Virus record (IMG/VR): IMGVR_UViG_3300019776_000665
Span: 1 to 37,971 of that record
Length of the DNA: 37,971 nt
Origin: a virus
Strand: one strand, 5' to 3'
Shown: in pieces, positions 1-7,253 of the stretch
Position numbering within the stretch: the first letter of the stretch is position 1
How the letters are laid out: each line of letters starts with the position of its first letter
Made by a program: the position numbers and the translations under genes
Notes under the pieces: generated by a model
Told to the model about the DNA's origin: nothing
The model's database searches: none
Seen by the model: only the letters and a program-made list of their open reading frames with translations

Positions 1-99
1 ATTCGGCAAGCGCTTTCAATCTTGTTGCGATTTTGTCCGCCTGGTCCGGTGCCACGCATGTATTCCACGGTGCGTCCATTTTTGGTGCTTTTGGTCATG
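1..99. repeat. Terminal direct repeat, left copy (circular overlap)
   Basis: The first 99 bases are identical to bases 37873-37971. The copy contains the first 98 bases of the minus-strand release-factor-like gene (its ATG complement is at 96-98). The simplest reading is an assembly overlap of a circular molecule, giving a unique length of 37,872 bp. A true terminal redundancy cannot be excluded from sequence alone. Confidence 0.95.
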
Positions 100-114
100 G
101 TTAATGATTGGGGT

Positions 115-360
115 TTAGTAGTTCCGTCGAATGATTGGCAACCAAATGCAATAGGACCGATACAGTCCTGATATGTTTTCGGGATGCACGGTTACCATGC
201 CCTCAGGCACTTCGTTTTTTACTTTGTAGAGCCCGAATCTCAAAGAATGCCATCCGTGAGGAAGCTCGTAAGTCGGGCACCAAGAAAACTCGATCACCCA
301 ACGACCGACCAAGGCTTTTGCCGATGGAACATTTTTGAGGTTTTTCAGGTAGCGTCGCAT
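115..360 (-). CDS. Hypothetical small early protein (81 aa)
   Basis: No family is recognised. The product is basic at its N-terminus and rich in aromatic residues (several Trp and Tyr), with no membrane segment or clear motif. It sits in the minus-strand early operon, 14 bp after the 101-aa gene and, across the circle junction, 16 bp before the GGQ release-factor-like gene at 98. A GGGG run lies about 10 bp before the ATG. The plus-strand frames over the same bases look like shadows. The operon position and tight spacing argue for a real gene; function unknown. Confidence 0.55.
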   Translation of the reverse strand: MRRYLKNLKNVPSAKALVGRWVIEFSWCPTYELPHGWHSLRFGLYKVKNEVPEGMVTVHPENISGLYRSYCIWLPIIRRNY

Positions 361-374
361 TTGTCTAATACCCC

Positions 375-680
375 CTAGTTACTACTGAATTTCAAACGCT
401 CTCGAACATCCTGCACCGGTGGCTTGGCTTCGACACTTGCGGTCAGATCCTCGACCAGGGTGTCGCAGATTCTTTGCAGATGCTCGTTGTCTGCTTCGAG
501 TTGCTTGACTTGCTCCCGCAGCCGTCGCACTTCCGCAGCTGCGAGCTGGCCGGCGTCAAAAAGAGCAGTCAGTAGTCCCGGGTGCGTTGTCCACTTGTCG
601 AGGATCGCTAGCGACTCTTCGACGGTCAATGGGATGCCCTCGATCTTGGCTTCCTCGTCGTGATTCGTTTGCTCGGCCAT
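375..680 (-). CDS. Hypothetical coiled-coil protein (101 aa)
   Basis: An acidic start is followed by a heptad-like stretch around residues 45-85 (QLAAAEVRRLREQVKQLEAD and on), predicted by eye to be a coiled coil, so the protein probably oligomerises. The ATG at 680 has a good ribosome-binding site (AAGGGG, about 6 bp upstream). Its first 125 bases are overlapped in another frame by the tail of the preceding open frame (556-876). It belongs to the minus-strand early operon after the DUF4406 fusion. Function unknown. Confidence 0.65.
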   Translation of the reverse strand: MAEQTNHDEEAKIEGIPLTVEESLAILDKWTTHPGLLTALFDAGQLAAAEVRRLREQVKQLEADNEHLQRICDTLVEDLTASVEAKPPVQDVRERLKFSSN

Positions 681-876
681 TGTTGCCCCTTACCTTTTTC
701 CGCAGCTCTGGTGTCATGGCCTTAGCGGCGACCAGTGCCGCTACGAGCTCCTCGATCAACTCGTCTCGATCTTTGAGCATCTCGCCGTATCGGTGTTTGA
801 GATGCTCGCAAACCTCCGCCGAGACAGCAAGCGACGCTACTGCCTCGGCAATCTCTCGCGGTGTCACTACTCGCAC
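556..876 (-). CDS. Hypothetical small helical protein; C-terminus uncertain
   Basis: A GTG-initiated frame (106 aa) overlaps the stop of the DUF4406 fusion by 10 bp. Residues 1-62 look like a real, helical, acidic protein. From about residue 63 the composition becomes Arg/Gly/Asn-rich and unlike a folded domain, exactly where the frame runs on top of the start of the 101-aa gene. Either this is a genuine 125-bp overlap with a disordered tail, or an indel has removed the original stop near base 690. An alternative GTG start is at 867. Confidence 0.5.
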   Translation of the reverse strand: MRVVTPREIAEAVASLAVSAEVCEHLKHRYGEMLKDRDELIEELVAALVAAKAMTPELRKKVRGNNGRANESRRGSQDRGHPIDRRRVASDPRQVDNAPGTTDCSF

Positions 877-2012
877 AAGCTCCCGCAGCGAGCGTAACCA
901 GCGATGTCGACCCAGTTGTCCTTTTTGCGTTGATGGAATTCGCGGGACATCTTCATACAGATCAAAGCCATCGCAACGTGTCGAGGCTCGAACTTAGCAT
1001 CTTCGGCAAGCATGTACTGAAACAAGCCTGTCCACATGTCCGCAGTCTTTTTAAAATCCTGCTCTGGTGGCCCGTAGACTGCTTGCCGATCTCCTCGCGT
1101 GATGCGAGCGGCAATGTCGAGGACGTCTTCGTCGTCGGATTTCTCAGATTGCTTGGTCTCGTTGCGAGCATGTTGAAGGCGTGTAATCGCCGTAGCCAGG
1201 TCGATAGCCGGCGTTGAAATAAACTGCATCTGGTCATTCTCTTCAAAGTAAACCAATTGAATCCGCTTACCGGACCAAACCGCGATGAACAACTCCGCGA
1301 TTGCTCCAACGGAATTTTCCCAGCCTGGCAGCAAAACGATTTCATCGCATCGCATTACCGCTTCAAAGCAACGGCGGATGATCTTTCCAAAGTCCATCCC
1401 TGGCTGCACAAAGCAGTAGGCAGGGTCGGCGAACTTAGGTTCAAGGGTCGGATCAAAGTTATCCTCCTTGCGGTCCTCGTCCGCTGGATTGATAACTTCG
1501 TATCCAACCTCACGCAGAGCAGCCGCAACCCGATCGAACATCGGGAAGTTATAAAAAGCGATCCCTCGCATGGGCCCCGCGAGATACAAAACGCGATGGA
1601 GCATCTTGGCTCGTGTTAGTACTTCCGCTTCGACTGAAGCAGACTCGCAACTATTCGAGATCTCCGAAGTGTTCGCGGAAGTCAAACTATCCGGTATTTC
1701 CGGACTGTTGGTTTCGCGGACTCCTGTTTCGAGGTCGCAACTGTCGTGTGGGCAGTACACGCCCGTAGACTCCGCAAGACTGCAAACACGCCCAACACAT
1801 TTCGGATTGTTGGTGCAGGCATTTGGTAGAAGTTCCAAGTCTTCAGCTGCAAACCATCCTTGTATGCCGCCGCAGAATGATTTGAATTTGTAGCGTTGAT
1901 TTACAACCACGCCGTCTACATGCGTTACCATCCCTTTGGCGTTGGTCAATAAGCTTACTTTCGCGATCACCTTAACCGGATCCCCAACCTTAAACTCTTT
2001 GACTGCTTCCAT
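867..2012 (-). CDS. DUF4406 (deoxyribosyltransferase-like) + DUF6378 fusion
   Basis: Three parts are visible (381 aa from the ATG at 2012, chosen because AGGAG lies 5 bp upstream; another ATG is at 2027). Residues 1-65 look like a small SH3-like beta domain, followed by a Cys-containing linker. Residues 140-255 match the DUF4406 pattern of nucleoside 2-deoxyribosyltransferase-like phage proteins: YLAGPMRG at 143-150, a late EIVLLPGWENSVGA stretch, and AELFIA. Residues about 285-381 fit DUF6378, a phage domain (RQAVYGPPEQDF, then RHVAMALICMKMSR and DNWVDIAGYA). The first enzyme fold cleaves or transfers the base of (deoxy)nucleotides; the second is uncharacterised. The fusion suggests a role in nucleotide pool or modified-base metabolism next to the replication genes. 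Family calls are from memory of motifs; activity is inferred. Confidence 0.8.
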   Translation of the reverse strand: MEAVKEFKVGDPVKVIAKVSLLTNAKGMVTHVDGVVVNQRYKFKSFCGGIQGWFAAEDLELLPNACTNNPKCVGRVCSLAESTGVYCPHDSCDLETGVRETNSPEIPDSLTSANTSEISNSCESASVEAEVLTRAKMLHRVLYLAGPMRGIAFYNFPMFDRVAAALREVGYEVINPADEDRKEDNFDPTLEPKFADPAYCFVQPGMDFGKIIRRCFEAVMRCDEIVLLPGWENSVGAIAELFIAVWSGKRIQLVYFEENDQMQFISTPAIDLATAITRLQHARNETKQSEKSDDEDVLDIAARITRGDRQAVYGPPEQDFKKTADMWTGLFQYMLAEDAKFEPRHVAMALICMKMSREFHQRKKDNWVDIAGYARCGSLCE

Positions 2013-2054
2013 GATTTCTCCTGTCATGTTGTAATGAAAAACACCCCTTATTCG

Positions 2055-3074
2055 TTACGCTGCGCCCCTGTGGATCAGCGGCGAAAGGTAACTGACTCGA
2101 TCGATAATCGGGATCTGTAGATTCAAATGCCCAAGCCCCCGCTGTACCAACTGGACGCCATAGCCATTGACCCAGTCGGTTAAGTTCTGATGCATCCAAA
2201 ACGGTTGTAGCTGGCACAAACAACCGGGATTCCACGCACCGATTGGGCCGGATGCCACCGTCCGTTTGGTCGCCAAATCCATCCTGTGTGTGTGGCCAAA
2301 CCATACGTTGGCGTTGTATTTGCCAAGGTGCGCCGCTGCCGCCGCTTTGGCTGTGTACTGACCGTGCGTGAAGTAGCAGTTATCGCGATAGATTGTGCCT
2401 GGCACATGGCACCCGTCGTACCATTCGCCTTGCTTGTAAATCGGGATACCTCGCTTGGCCAAATGCAAAACGATCTCGGTAGAAAACAGCTTGTTGAGCA
2501 TCGCGACGTCTCGCTTGCTTCCTTTGCCAGATCGCAGTGCATCGGTGACGATCCACTTCTCGATGCGTCGCTCGTGGTTGCCTTCGAGGTACTCGATCAC
2601 CGCTCCCGGAGCTGCGGCCTGCAGCTCGTCGAGGAATTGGTTGGTGGCATTGCAATCATCCTCGAAAGTGTAGGACGATTCCGCGACGTAGCCCCAAGTA
2701 TGATGCTCGGCCAAGAACCCGCCGCAATCGAGATGATCGCCGAGCAGGATGATCGACGCCGGCTTGAGCATCCGAATGTCGGCAAGCATCGCCGAGGCTG
2801 CATGCTGATCAACAAAGCATCCATGGCTATCTGGCACGATCACCCGAAGTGTCACGCCACCTTTGCTGCTCCTGGCCTTGCGATCCAGTCGAAGCTTGAC
2901 CTTCGAATCGCGGATCCGTTCCAGGGTCGCCTCCACTCGCTCCCGAGCTGCTCGCTCTTGTGCCAATGCCTCATTTGCCGCTTTGAGTTTGGCCTTGAGC
3001 GTCAGTACGTCTTGGGCCTCAATCGCGGTTTGCTTGGCGTGTTTGTCCAGCTTGCGCTTAATTGACACTGCCAC
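2055..3074 (-). CDS. Calcineurin-like metallophosphoesterase
   Basis: All metal-binding blocks of the calcineurin superfamily are present in order (numbering from the GTG at 3074): D82-S-H84, G112-D113-H-L-D116, G165-N-H-E168, H237 and G260-H-T-H263. Residues 10-60 form a charged coiled coil unusual for the minimal enzyme. Such phage enzymes act as phosphodiesterases or nucleases of the Mre11/SbcD or lambda phosphatase type; the substrate cannot be told here. The start is uncertain: a second GTG at 3068 is better spaced from a GGAGA motif. The gene overlaps the end of the upstream 106-aa gene, so translation is probably coupled. At 339 aa it is near the usual length for phage members. Confidence 0.88.
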   Translation of the reverse strand: MAVSIKRKLDKHAKQTAIEAQDVLTLKAKLKAANEALAQERAARERVEATLERIRDSKVKLRLDRKARSSKGGVTLRVIVPDSHGCFVDQHAASAMLADIRMLKPASIILLGDHLDCGGFLAEHHTWGYVAESSYTFEDDCNATNQFLDELQAAAPGAVIEYLEGNHERRIEKWIVTDALRSGKGSKRDVAMLNKLFSTEIVLHLAKRGIPIYKQGEWYDGCHVPGTIYRDNCYFTHGQYTAKAAAAAHLGKYNANVWFGHTHRMDLATKRTVASGPIGAWNPGCLCQLQPFWMHQNLTDWVNGYGVQLVQRGLGHLNLQIPIIDRVSYLSPLIHRGAA

Positions 3075-3378
3075 TCTCCACGTCTTCGAGCCAACGGCAA
3101 AAGGACGCCTCGCTAATCTTCACCACCTTGGCTGAGACAAAGCGGAAAAATGCTCTGCGTGACGGCAACAGAGTGCGGGTTTCGCCACCCTCCGCCCAAT
3201 CCTTCGCCAGTGCAAGTAGTTCGTCGGCAGTCTTTCGACGTTGCTGGCAAAGACTGTCGAACCAATTGCGTGGCTTGCCCGTCGATCGGTACTTGTCCGC
3301 ATCCTTTCGAGCAACCGCAAGAAGCAGATTCCCCGATTGCTTTGGCTTTGGTTGGATGGCTAGTGGTTTGCGTGGCAT
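3058..3378 (-). CDS. Hypothetical basic protein (106 aa), possible DNA-binding
   Basis: A basic N-terminus rich in Pro, Lys and Arg is followed by a helical middle and a C-terminal stretch (SEASFCRWLEDVESG) that could be a recognition helix region. No family recognised. The ATG at 3378 has GGAG about 8 bp upstream. It lies between the replication-initiator-like gene and the phosphoesterase and overlaps the latter's start by up to 17 bp. Its position suggests a replication or regulatory accessory role, but this is inference. Confidence 0.65.
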   Translation of the reverse strand: MPRKPLAIQPKPKQSGNLLLAVARKDADKYRSTGKPRNWFDSLCQQRRKTADELLALAKDWAEGGETRTLLPSRRAFFRFVSAKVVKISEASFCRWLEDVESGSVN

Positions 3379-3402
3379 CTTGCCCTCTCCTGGTGGATCC
3401 TG

Positions 3403-4290
3403 TTAGCCGGCGGTTGCGACCAGGTTTGGATCGCTTGCCGATTTCGGTTTGTTGGGTGGCGGGGGTTGCGGAACGTCGTGCTTGATCTGGTCCCATGAGT
3501 GGCCCTGTGCTTCGCACATTCGAAGCATCACGGTCCCGAGGTACCCCTTCGGTTTCTGGATGTCTTGGGTACGGATTCGCGACAGGGCATCCAGAAACCC
3601 TGGGCGGTCGAATTCGCAAGCGACCCATGCCATCCGCCAGATGGAGTCGCGATCCATGCCTCGCAGTTGTCCTCGCTGGAGCATCTGCGACATGTCGTTT
3701 GCAAGCGTGACAACCCGTTCCAAAAATTCTCCCGTCGCCGACGACCAATCGATCGAACGACGAGATATGTCTTTGTCCGGTAATGTCTTGTCCGGTCCGG
3801 TTAGGTCCGGTCGTGTGCTCGGGGGATTCTCCCGAAGCGTCGGGGGAACGTCGGGGGAATCCCCCGACGAAGCAAAAGCACTGTGTTTTTCTTGCTGTTC
3901 AGCCAATCCCTGAGACACTTCGGCAGCGGGAACGCATTCCAGCCACCCGATGTCGGTGCGTGACGCCCACGCGACCAGATCGACGAAAACAGACTCAGGC
4001 AAACCAGTGATCCTGGCAACGTGGGAGAGTTTCAGGGGAATCCCCCGACTATTCCCCAGCGTCCCCCTGACGTGGCAGGTGGCGGCGTAAGCACAAAGCG
4101 CACACCACGCGCCGTAGATTGCAGCGGCACGGTCCTCGAACTCCTCGAGCATCGCTTGGTACCCGGTGGACGTAAAGCCAACGGGCATGGCGATCCAAGT
4201 GAGTTGTTTAAGTTTCCGCGACTCTGCACGTTCAAACGTCTCGGCCCACTTAGAGATCCGATACACAATCTGAGGAGGACTGCTATCCAT
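3403..4290 (-). CDS. Putative replication initiator / replisome organiser
   Basis: The 295-aa protein has an N-terminal region (about 1-125) with a winged-helix-like segment (IPLKLSHVARITGLPESVFV), a low-complexity linker (about 126-180, Pro/Asp/Ser/Thr rich), a C-terminal helical domain (about 185-260) and a Pro/Lys tail. This resembles phage O-type or DnaD-like initiators, in which the N-terminal domain binds iterons and the C-terminal part recruits helicase. Strikingly, the linker DNA itself is a cluster of G-rich octamers and GTCCGGT repeats (3775-3867), as at the lambda origin, which lies inside gene O. It follows the beta-clamp and a small membrane protein in the early operon, and its ATG overlaps the upstream stop. 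No family was confirmed; the assignment rests on architecture and repeats. Confidence 0.55.
   Translation of the reverse strand: MDSSPPQIVYRISKWAETFERAESRKLKQLTWIAMPVGFTSTGYQAMLEEFEDRAAAIYGAWCALCAYAATCHVRGTLGNSRGIPLKLSHVARITGLPESVFVDLVAWASRTDIGWLECVPAAEVSQGLAEQQEKHSAFASSGDSPDVPPTLRENPPSTRPDLTGPDKTLPDKDISRRSIDWSSATGEFLERVVTLANDMSQMLQRGQLRGMDRDSIWRMAWVACEFDRPGFLDALSRIRTQDIQKPKGYLGTVMLRMCEAQGHSWDQIKHDVPQPPPPNKPKSASDPNLVATAG
3775..3867. repeat. Iteron-like cluster inside initiator gene (putative ori)
   Basis: On the plus strand the octamer TCGGGGGA occurs at 3819, 3840 and 3851 and inverted (TCCCCCGA) at 3860, with a further inverted copy outside at 4041. The starts are 21 and 11 bp apart, close to two turns and one turn of the helix. 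The last two copies form a hairpin with 9-bp arms and a 3-base loop (3850-3870). Next to them GTCCGGT occurs four times, at 3775, 3790, 3795 and 3805. The repeats lie in the low-complexity linker of the putative initiator. Confidence 0.6.
4031..4070. repeat. Second G/C-rich inverted repeat in initiator gene
   Basis: TCAGGGG at 4032-4038 pairs with CCCCTGA at 4064-4070, and the block encloses another TCCCCCGA octamer (4041-4048) plus GGGGAAT/ATTCCCC segments. It lies about 165 bp from the main octamer cluster, inside the same gene, and may be a second initiator site or a transcript structure. Confidence 0.4.
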
Positions 4291-4504
4291 TGAGGATCAC
4301 CCTTCCCAGCTCAAAAGCTACGAAACCGATACAGACGACGGCAGCAATCCACGAGATCACAGCCAAGAAAATCGAGGCTGTCACCGAGGAAAGGTCTTCC
4401 ATGCCGTGTCCGATCATTTCGTCTTGCCAGTCGTATTGATCTACAAAACCCGATTCTTCCAATCCTTCGCCGGTGGTGGAATCGTGTTGTACTTGTTCGC
4501 TCAT
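4283..4504 (-). CDS. Small single-pass membrane protein (73 aa)
   Basis: An acidic N-terminal half (residues 1-40) is followed by one strong hydrophobic segment (about 43-66, TASIFLAVISWIAAVVCIGF) and a short C-terminus. The ATG at 4504 is preferred to the TTG at 4507. It lies between the sliding clamp and the initiator-like gene and overlaps the latter's start by 8 bp. No family recognised. A membrane anchor for replication or an early host-interaction protein are possibilities, with no direct evidence for either. Confidence 0.7.
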   Translation of the reverse strand: MSEQVQHDSTTGEGLEESGFVDQYDWQDEMIGHGMEDLSSVTASIFLAVISWIAAVVCIGFVAFELGRVILNG

Positions 4505-4541
4505 CAAATTGCCCTTTCGATGATTACAAATGGGGTTCGTG

Positions 4542-5630
4542 TTAGTTGCGTGTCATCGGCATGATGACGTGCGTCTGCAGCTCGTCGCGCAGTTTGACGG
4601 GCTTCTCTGGGCTGCTTAGGGACATCGTGATCACGCTTTGTGGATCGACGCCACCCAAGAAATCGGAAACGTATCGAGGATCTAAACAGACCGTCATCGC
4701 GTCCTCCGACTCGATGGGGATCCTAATGCGACTCTGGCCGACGTCTGCCGTCCGCGCCGACAAGACCAGCTCGCGATTCGCAAACGTGAAATCTACGCCC
4801 TTGCTCTCTTCGGTCGAACATATCGCCGCTTGGCGGACTGCCTGGAGAAGCACTCCGGCATGCAGATCAACCGTGAACGCCGGATCTATGCACTGATCCA
4901 ACACAGGGTCAATATTTGGATAGCGTCCCTCAACGACAGCAAAGGAAATCCACGCCGAGTTTTGGGCGATGCTTACCGAATTTCGCTCAATCTGTATTGA
5001 AACCTCGTCGCCACCCTTGAGCATGCGTTCGGCCATCTTCAATGGCTTGACCGGCAGCAGAGCATCGACCCATTTTTCAGCCATGTCGGTCGCCTGCATC
5101 ACTACGCGAGTACACTGCCGGCCATCGGTCGCCTCGACCAACAAAAGGCCGCGAGGACTGCGAGCAAAGTGCACAGCGGCCAGTTGAAAACGTGTCGCCT
5201 CTTGATCCGTGCAATGGGACGTACGTCGCACTGCCGAGCAAAACATTTCCGCACCGATCTTGATTTGCCAATCGGCCAGCCTTGTCTCGTCGAAAAACGG
5301 GAACGCATCCGGATTGCTCGTCGGCAGCCGAAAGCATTGATCGTTTCCTTTGATCACCAGGTTGTTTTCGTCGACGCTAATGTCGACCGTCTCACAAGTC
5401 AGCTCTCGCACAATCGCTTGGAAGCGATCCGCAGGGAGCAGAATTGGAGCAGGTAGATCGGATCCGCTCGTGAAGCGTCCAAAGACTGCATGGATCTCAC
5501 CGTCGAAAGCTTGCATGGATCCGCGACGCAAAGCGAGGTTTCGCAGTACGTCTTTGCTGGAGGACTTGCCGACGCATGGAGCACAGACAGCAATCGCGTC
5601 ACGCAGCTCGGAAAGTTTGTAAGTGGTCAT
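4542..5630 (-). CDS. dnaN: DNA polymerase III beta subunit-like sliding clamp
   Basis: The 362-aa length and fold-level pattern fit the bacterial beta clamp, a ring-shaped dimer of three-domain subunits that holds polymerase on DNA. Signs include ILLPADRFQAIVREL, LAAVHFA (domain 2, compare ALNGMLFE/L-type strands), LLPVKPLKMAERML, VEGRYPNIDPVL (compare the family's EGRFPDYRRVLP) and the C-terminus THVIMPMTRN (compare YVVMPMRL). The ATG at 5630 has a strong GGAGGTG site and overlaps the previous stop (ATGA). No DNA polymerase gene is present in the window, so this clamp would have to work with the host polymerase, replacing or competing with the host beta clamp. Confidence 0.85.
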   Translation of the reverse strand: MTTYKLSELRDAIAVCAPCVGKSSSKDVLRNLALRRGSMQAFDGEIHAVFGRFTSGSDLPAPILLPADRFQAIVRELTCETVDISVDENNLVIKGNDQCFRLPTSNPDAFPFFDETRLADWQIKIGAEMFCSAVRRTSHCTDQEATRFQLAAVHFARSPRGLLLVEATDGRQCTRVVMQATDMAEKWVDALLPVKPLKMAERMLKGGDEVSIQIERNSVSIAQNSAWISFAVVEGRYPNIDPVLDQCIDPAFTVDLHAGVLLQAVRQAAICSTEESKGVDFTFANRELVLSARTADVGQSRIRIPIESEDAMTVCLDPRYVSDFLGGVDPQSVITMSLSSPEKPVKLRDELQTHVIMPMTRN

Positions 5631-5881
5631 TGTGCCACCTCCGGTATTACGTTACGAGACTGGTTAATTCTCTGAACATGCCTTTCTCGCAACTTCAACG
5701 CCGAATCGTGGATGGCTGTGTACAACTCCGGGTCGTGACCTTGCATAGCGGCAAGAAAGGCTGCTAAGAAATATGGATCTGCATCTGCAGTTGCCTTCAT
5801 CTCGAGTACTCCAACCCAGTACGCTAAAGATCGCGTATCGTTTTTGTTTGGGCGTCCACCTAGCTTTGCCATGATGTTCAT
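5627..5881 (-). CDS. Hypothetical helical protein (84 aa)
   Basis: A mostly helical, Ala-rich protein with a basic C-terminal section (LKLRERHVQRINQSRN). Its start overlaps the metallopeptidase stop (TAATG) and its stop overlaps the clamp start (ATGA), so it is translationally coupled on both sides. An alternative ATG is at 5872. No family recognised. The tight coupling suggests it is made in fixed ratio with the clamp; a loader or regulator role would be speculation. Confidence 0.7.
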   Translation of the reverse strand: MNIMAKLGGRPNKNDTRSLAYWVGVLEMKATADADPYFLAAFLAAMQGHDPELYTAIHDSALKLRERHVQRINQSRNVIPEVAQ

Positions 5882-6474
5882 TACGCCACCGCCATGTCTT
5901 TCTTCCGCGATCGCTTGGGCTTCGCGGCTGCGGGGACGGCTTGTGGCGCAATCTCAAACGAAAGTGCGTCTTCGATGCCTGGGAGTAGTGGCTGCATCCA
6001 TGATGCACTCGCGAGTAGTTCGCGAGCTTGGGAAAACTCGAACGAGTCTTCGCCAAACCGTTGAGCGGTTTCAGCGAACCATCCGAACTCGTAATCATGC
6101 TCTCGCATTTTCAGCTTTGGCCGGTCCAAATCGTCTCGTTCGACCGCTCCGGTTTTCTTGCTTTTCTTGAGCACCAGGTGAGTTAACTCGTGATCGATTA
6201 CCGCTTGCAAACGACCACTATTCCAGGCTGGCATTGTCTCGCCGTTAAGCATCATCAAGGCGTCGCCGAGCCCCAAAGCTCGCTCGGTCGACTTGGTGAC
6301 TCTGATCGTTCCAAGAGCCTCGTTGCCTCGGACCTTAAGCGGTGGCCCATCCTCACTGCGAGCGATCAATACAGTGATCACCACGCCCTCTGCGTGTAAG
6401 TCGGGGTGATATTTCTTAATCACCTTTTCGACCGTTGCGTTTACTTCATCGTCTGCTTTCGAGTACCAAGTCAT
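5881..6474 (-). CDS. Putative phage metallopeptidase (HELTH motif)
   Basis: The 197-aa product has a zinc-protease signature H95-E-L-T-H99 (AVIDHELTHLV) and a downstream HDYEFGWF segment that could supply further ligands. This matches the small putative phage metallopeptidase family (PF18894 as I recall it), common in temperate phage early operons. The Lys/Arg-rich tail (PKRSRKK) may bind nucleic acid. The ATG at 6474 overlaps the upstream stop (TAATG); another in-frame ATG is at 6483. The substrate is unknown; cleavage of a host or phage regulator is a possibility. Confidence 0.8.
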   Translation of the reverse strand: MTWYSKADDEVNATVEKVIKKYHPDLHAEGVVITVLIARSEDGPPLKVRGNEALGTIRVTKSTERALGLGDALMMLNGETMPAWNSGRLQAVIDHELTHLVLKKSKKTGAVERDDLDRPKLKMREHDYEFGWFAETAQRFGEDSFEFSQARELLASASWMQPLLPGIEDALSFEIAPQAVPAAAKPKRSRKKDMAVA

Positions 6475-6815
6475 TATGCCCATTCTCCATTTGGTTCAAC
6501 CCTGATAGTTCGCTTAAGACGATGCACTGTGCCCCCGTCTCTGCGTTCGTCTGTCGTCTCAATCACACCCCAGTCGCGAAGATCTGCGAAAGGTTGTGTC
6601 CAGCAATTGATTCCCCGGCCAGAGATCCCAGCCATTTCACGCATCGTCAAACCAGCTTCAGCGCGTGAGATCGCGAGGAAGACCTCAAGTCGCTTGCCCT
6701 TGATTAGTCTTGCCTCGGTGCGAACAGCATCACGCCGGGCACTCGCCAATCGCGAGCGATCCAGAGCAGCATCCGCCGCGTCGCCATCGAGCTTGAGCCA
6801 GTTTTGCACGACCAT
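6474..6815 (-). CDS. Putative winged-helix protein (113 aa)
   Basis: Residues about 40-100 read as helix-turn-helix plus wing: a helical region (RLEVFLAISRAEAGLTMREM), a turn, a helix with LRDWGVIETTDERR, then a basic beta hairpin (GGTVHRLKRTIRV). This is typical of small phage regulators that detect or load on DNA. The ATG at 6815 has GGAG 7 bp upstream. It is coupled to the metallopeptidase. It may regulate the early operon; no closer family is recognised. Confidence 0.65.
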   Translation of the reverse strand: MVVQNWLKLDGDAADAALDRSRLASARRDAVRTEARLIKGKRLEVFLAISRAEAGLTMREMAGISGRGINCWTQPFADLRDWGVIETTDERRDGGTVHRLKRTIRVEPNGEWA

Positions 6816-6819
6816 GGCT

Positions 6820-7146
6820 TCACTCCATCCAGGACGGTGTTTCGTTGCCTGTGATCGGTGCCGGCAAGATTGCCGACGTCACATCCACCACGGCTGCCGC
6901 CGGGGTGGTCGAAGTCAATTCAGCAGCTTCGCCGATCTGTCGGCCTTCTGCGTCAACCTCTTCGATTTCGATCGTTGGATGCTCAACCAAGTACTCGTCG
7001 AGTCGCACCCAGCCGTCCGAACCAAATTGGATGTACCATTGATCCATGTCGCAGTTGTAAATCTGCCGAATCAGTTTTTTAGACGCACCGAATCCAACCG
7101 CATATCGCTTGGTTGGCTCGAGCTCAAAGCCTTTCAATTGTGCCAT
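6820..7146 (-). CDS. Hypothetical protein with aromatic beta-rich N-terminus (108 aa)
   Basis: Residues 1-60 contain a pattern of aromatic strands (KRYAVGFGASKKLIRQIYNC, DQWYIQFGSDGWVRL) and the C-terminal half is acidic and then Ala/Thr/Pro rich, probably disordered. AAGGGG lies just before the ATG at 7146. It starts 4 bp before the winged-helix gene, after a structured terminator-like region. No family recognised. Confidence 0.65.
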   Translation of the reverse strand: MAQLKGFELEPTKRYAVGFGASKKLIRQIYNCDMDQWYIQFGSDGWVRLDEYLVEHPTIEIEEVDAEGRQIGEAAELTSTTPAAAVVDVTSAILPAPITGNETPSWME

Positions 7147-7187
7147 CGTTTCCCCTTTCGAAACTAACTTGCTAAATCCATCACATC

Positions 7188-7253
7188 ACAAAAACCGGTC
7201 GGTGGAGATCTCCCCTCCAGAGGGCATTCGCTACGTCTCGAGCCCCCGACCGT
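7188..7253 (-). terminator. Terminator-like structure after the small lipoprotein gene
   Basis: CGGTCGG (7196-7202) pairs with CCGACCG (7246-7252); on the minus strand the stem is followed at once by TTTTT (complement of the A run at 7190-7194). The long loop contains an internal 10-bp palindrome (GGAGATCTCC, 7204-7213). It lies between the lipoprotein gene and the replication block. The long loop makes it atypical; it could also be a processed or regulatory RNA structure. Confidence 0.45.

Noticed and set aside
2286-3065. 259-aa plus-strand open frame
   Set aside because: Antisense to the phosphoesterase, which has all catalytic motifs in order.
7188-7253. tRNA at the 7-bp stem structure
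   Set aside because: The 7-bp stem looks like an acceptor, but there is no T arm or TTCGA-type loop and the element is only 57 nt; a terminator-like structure fits better.
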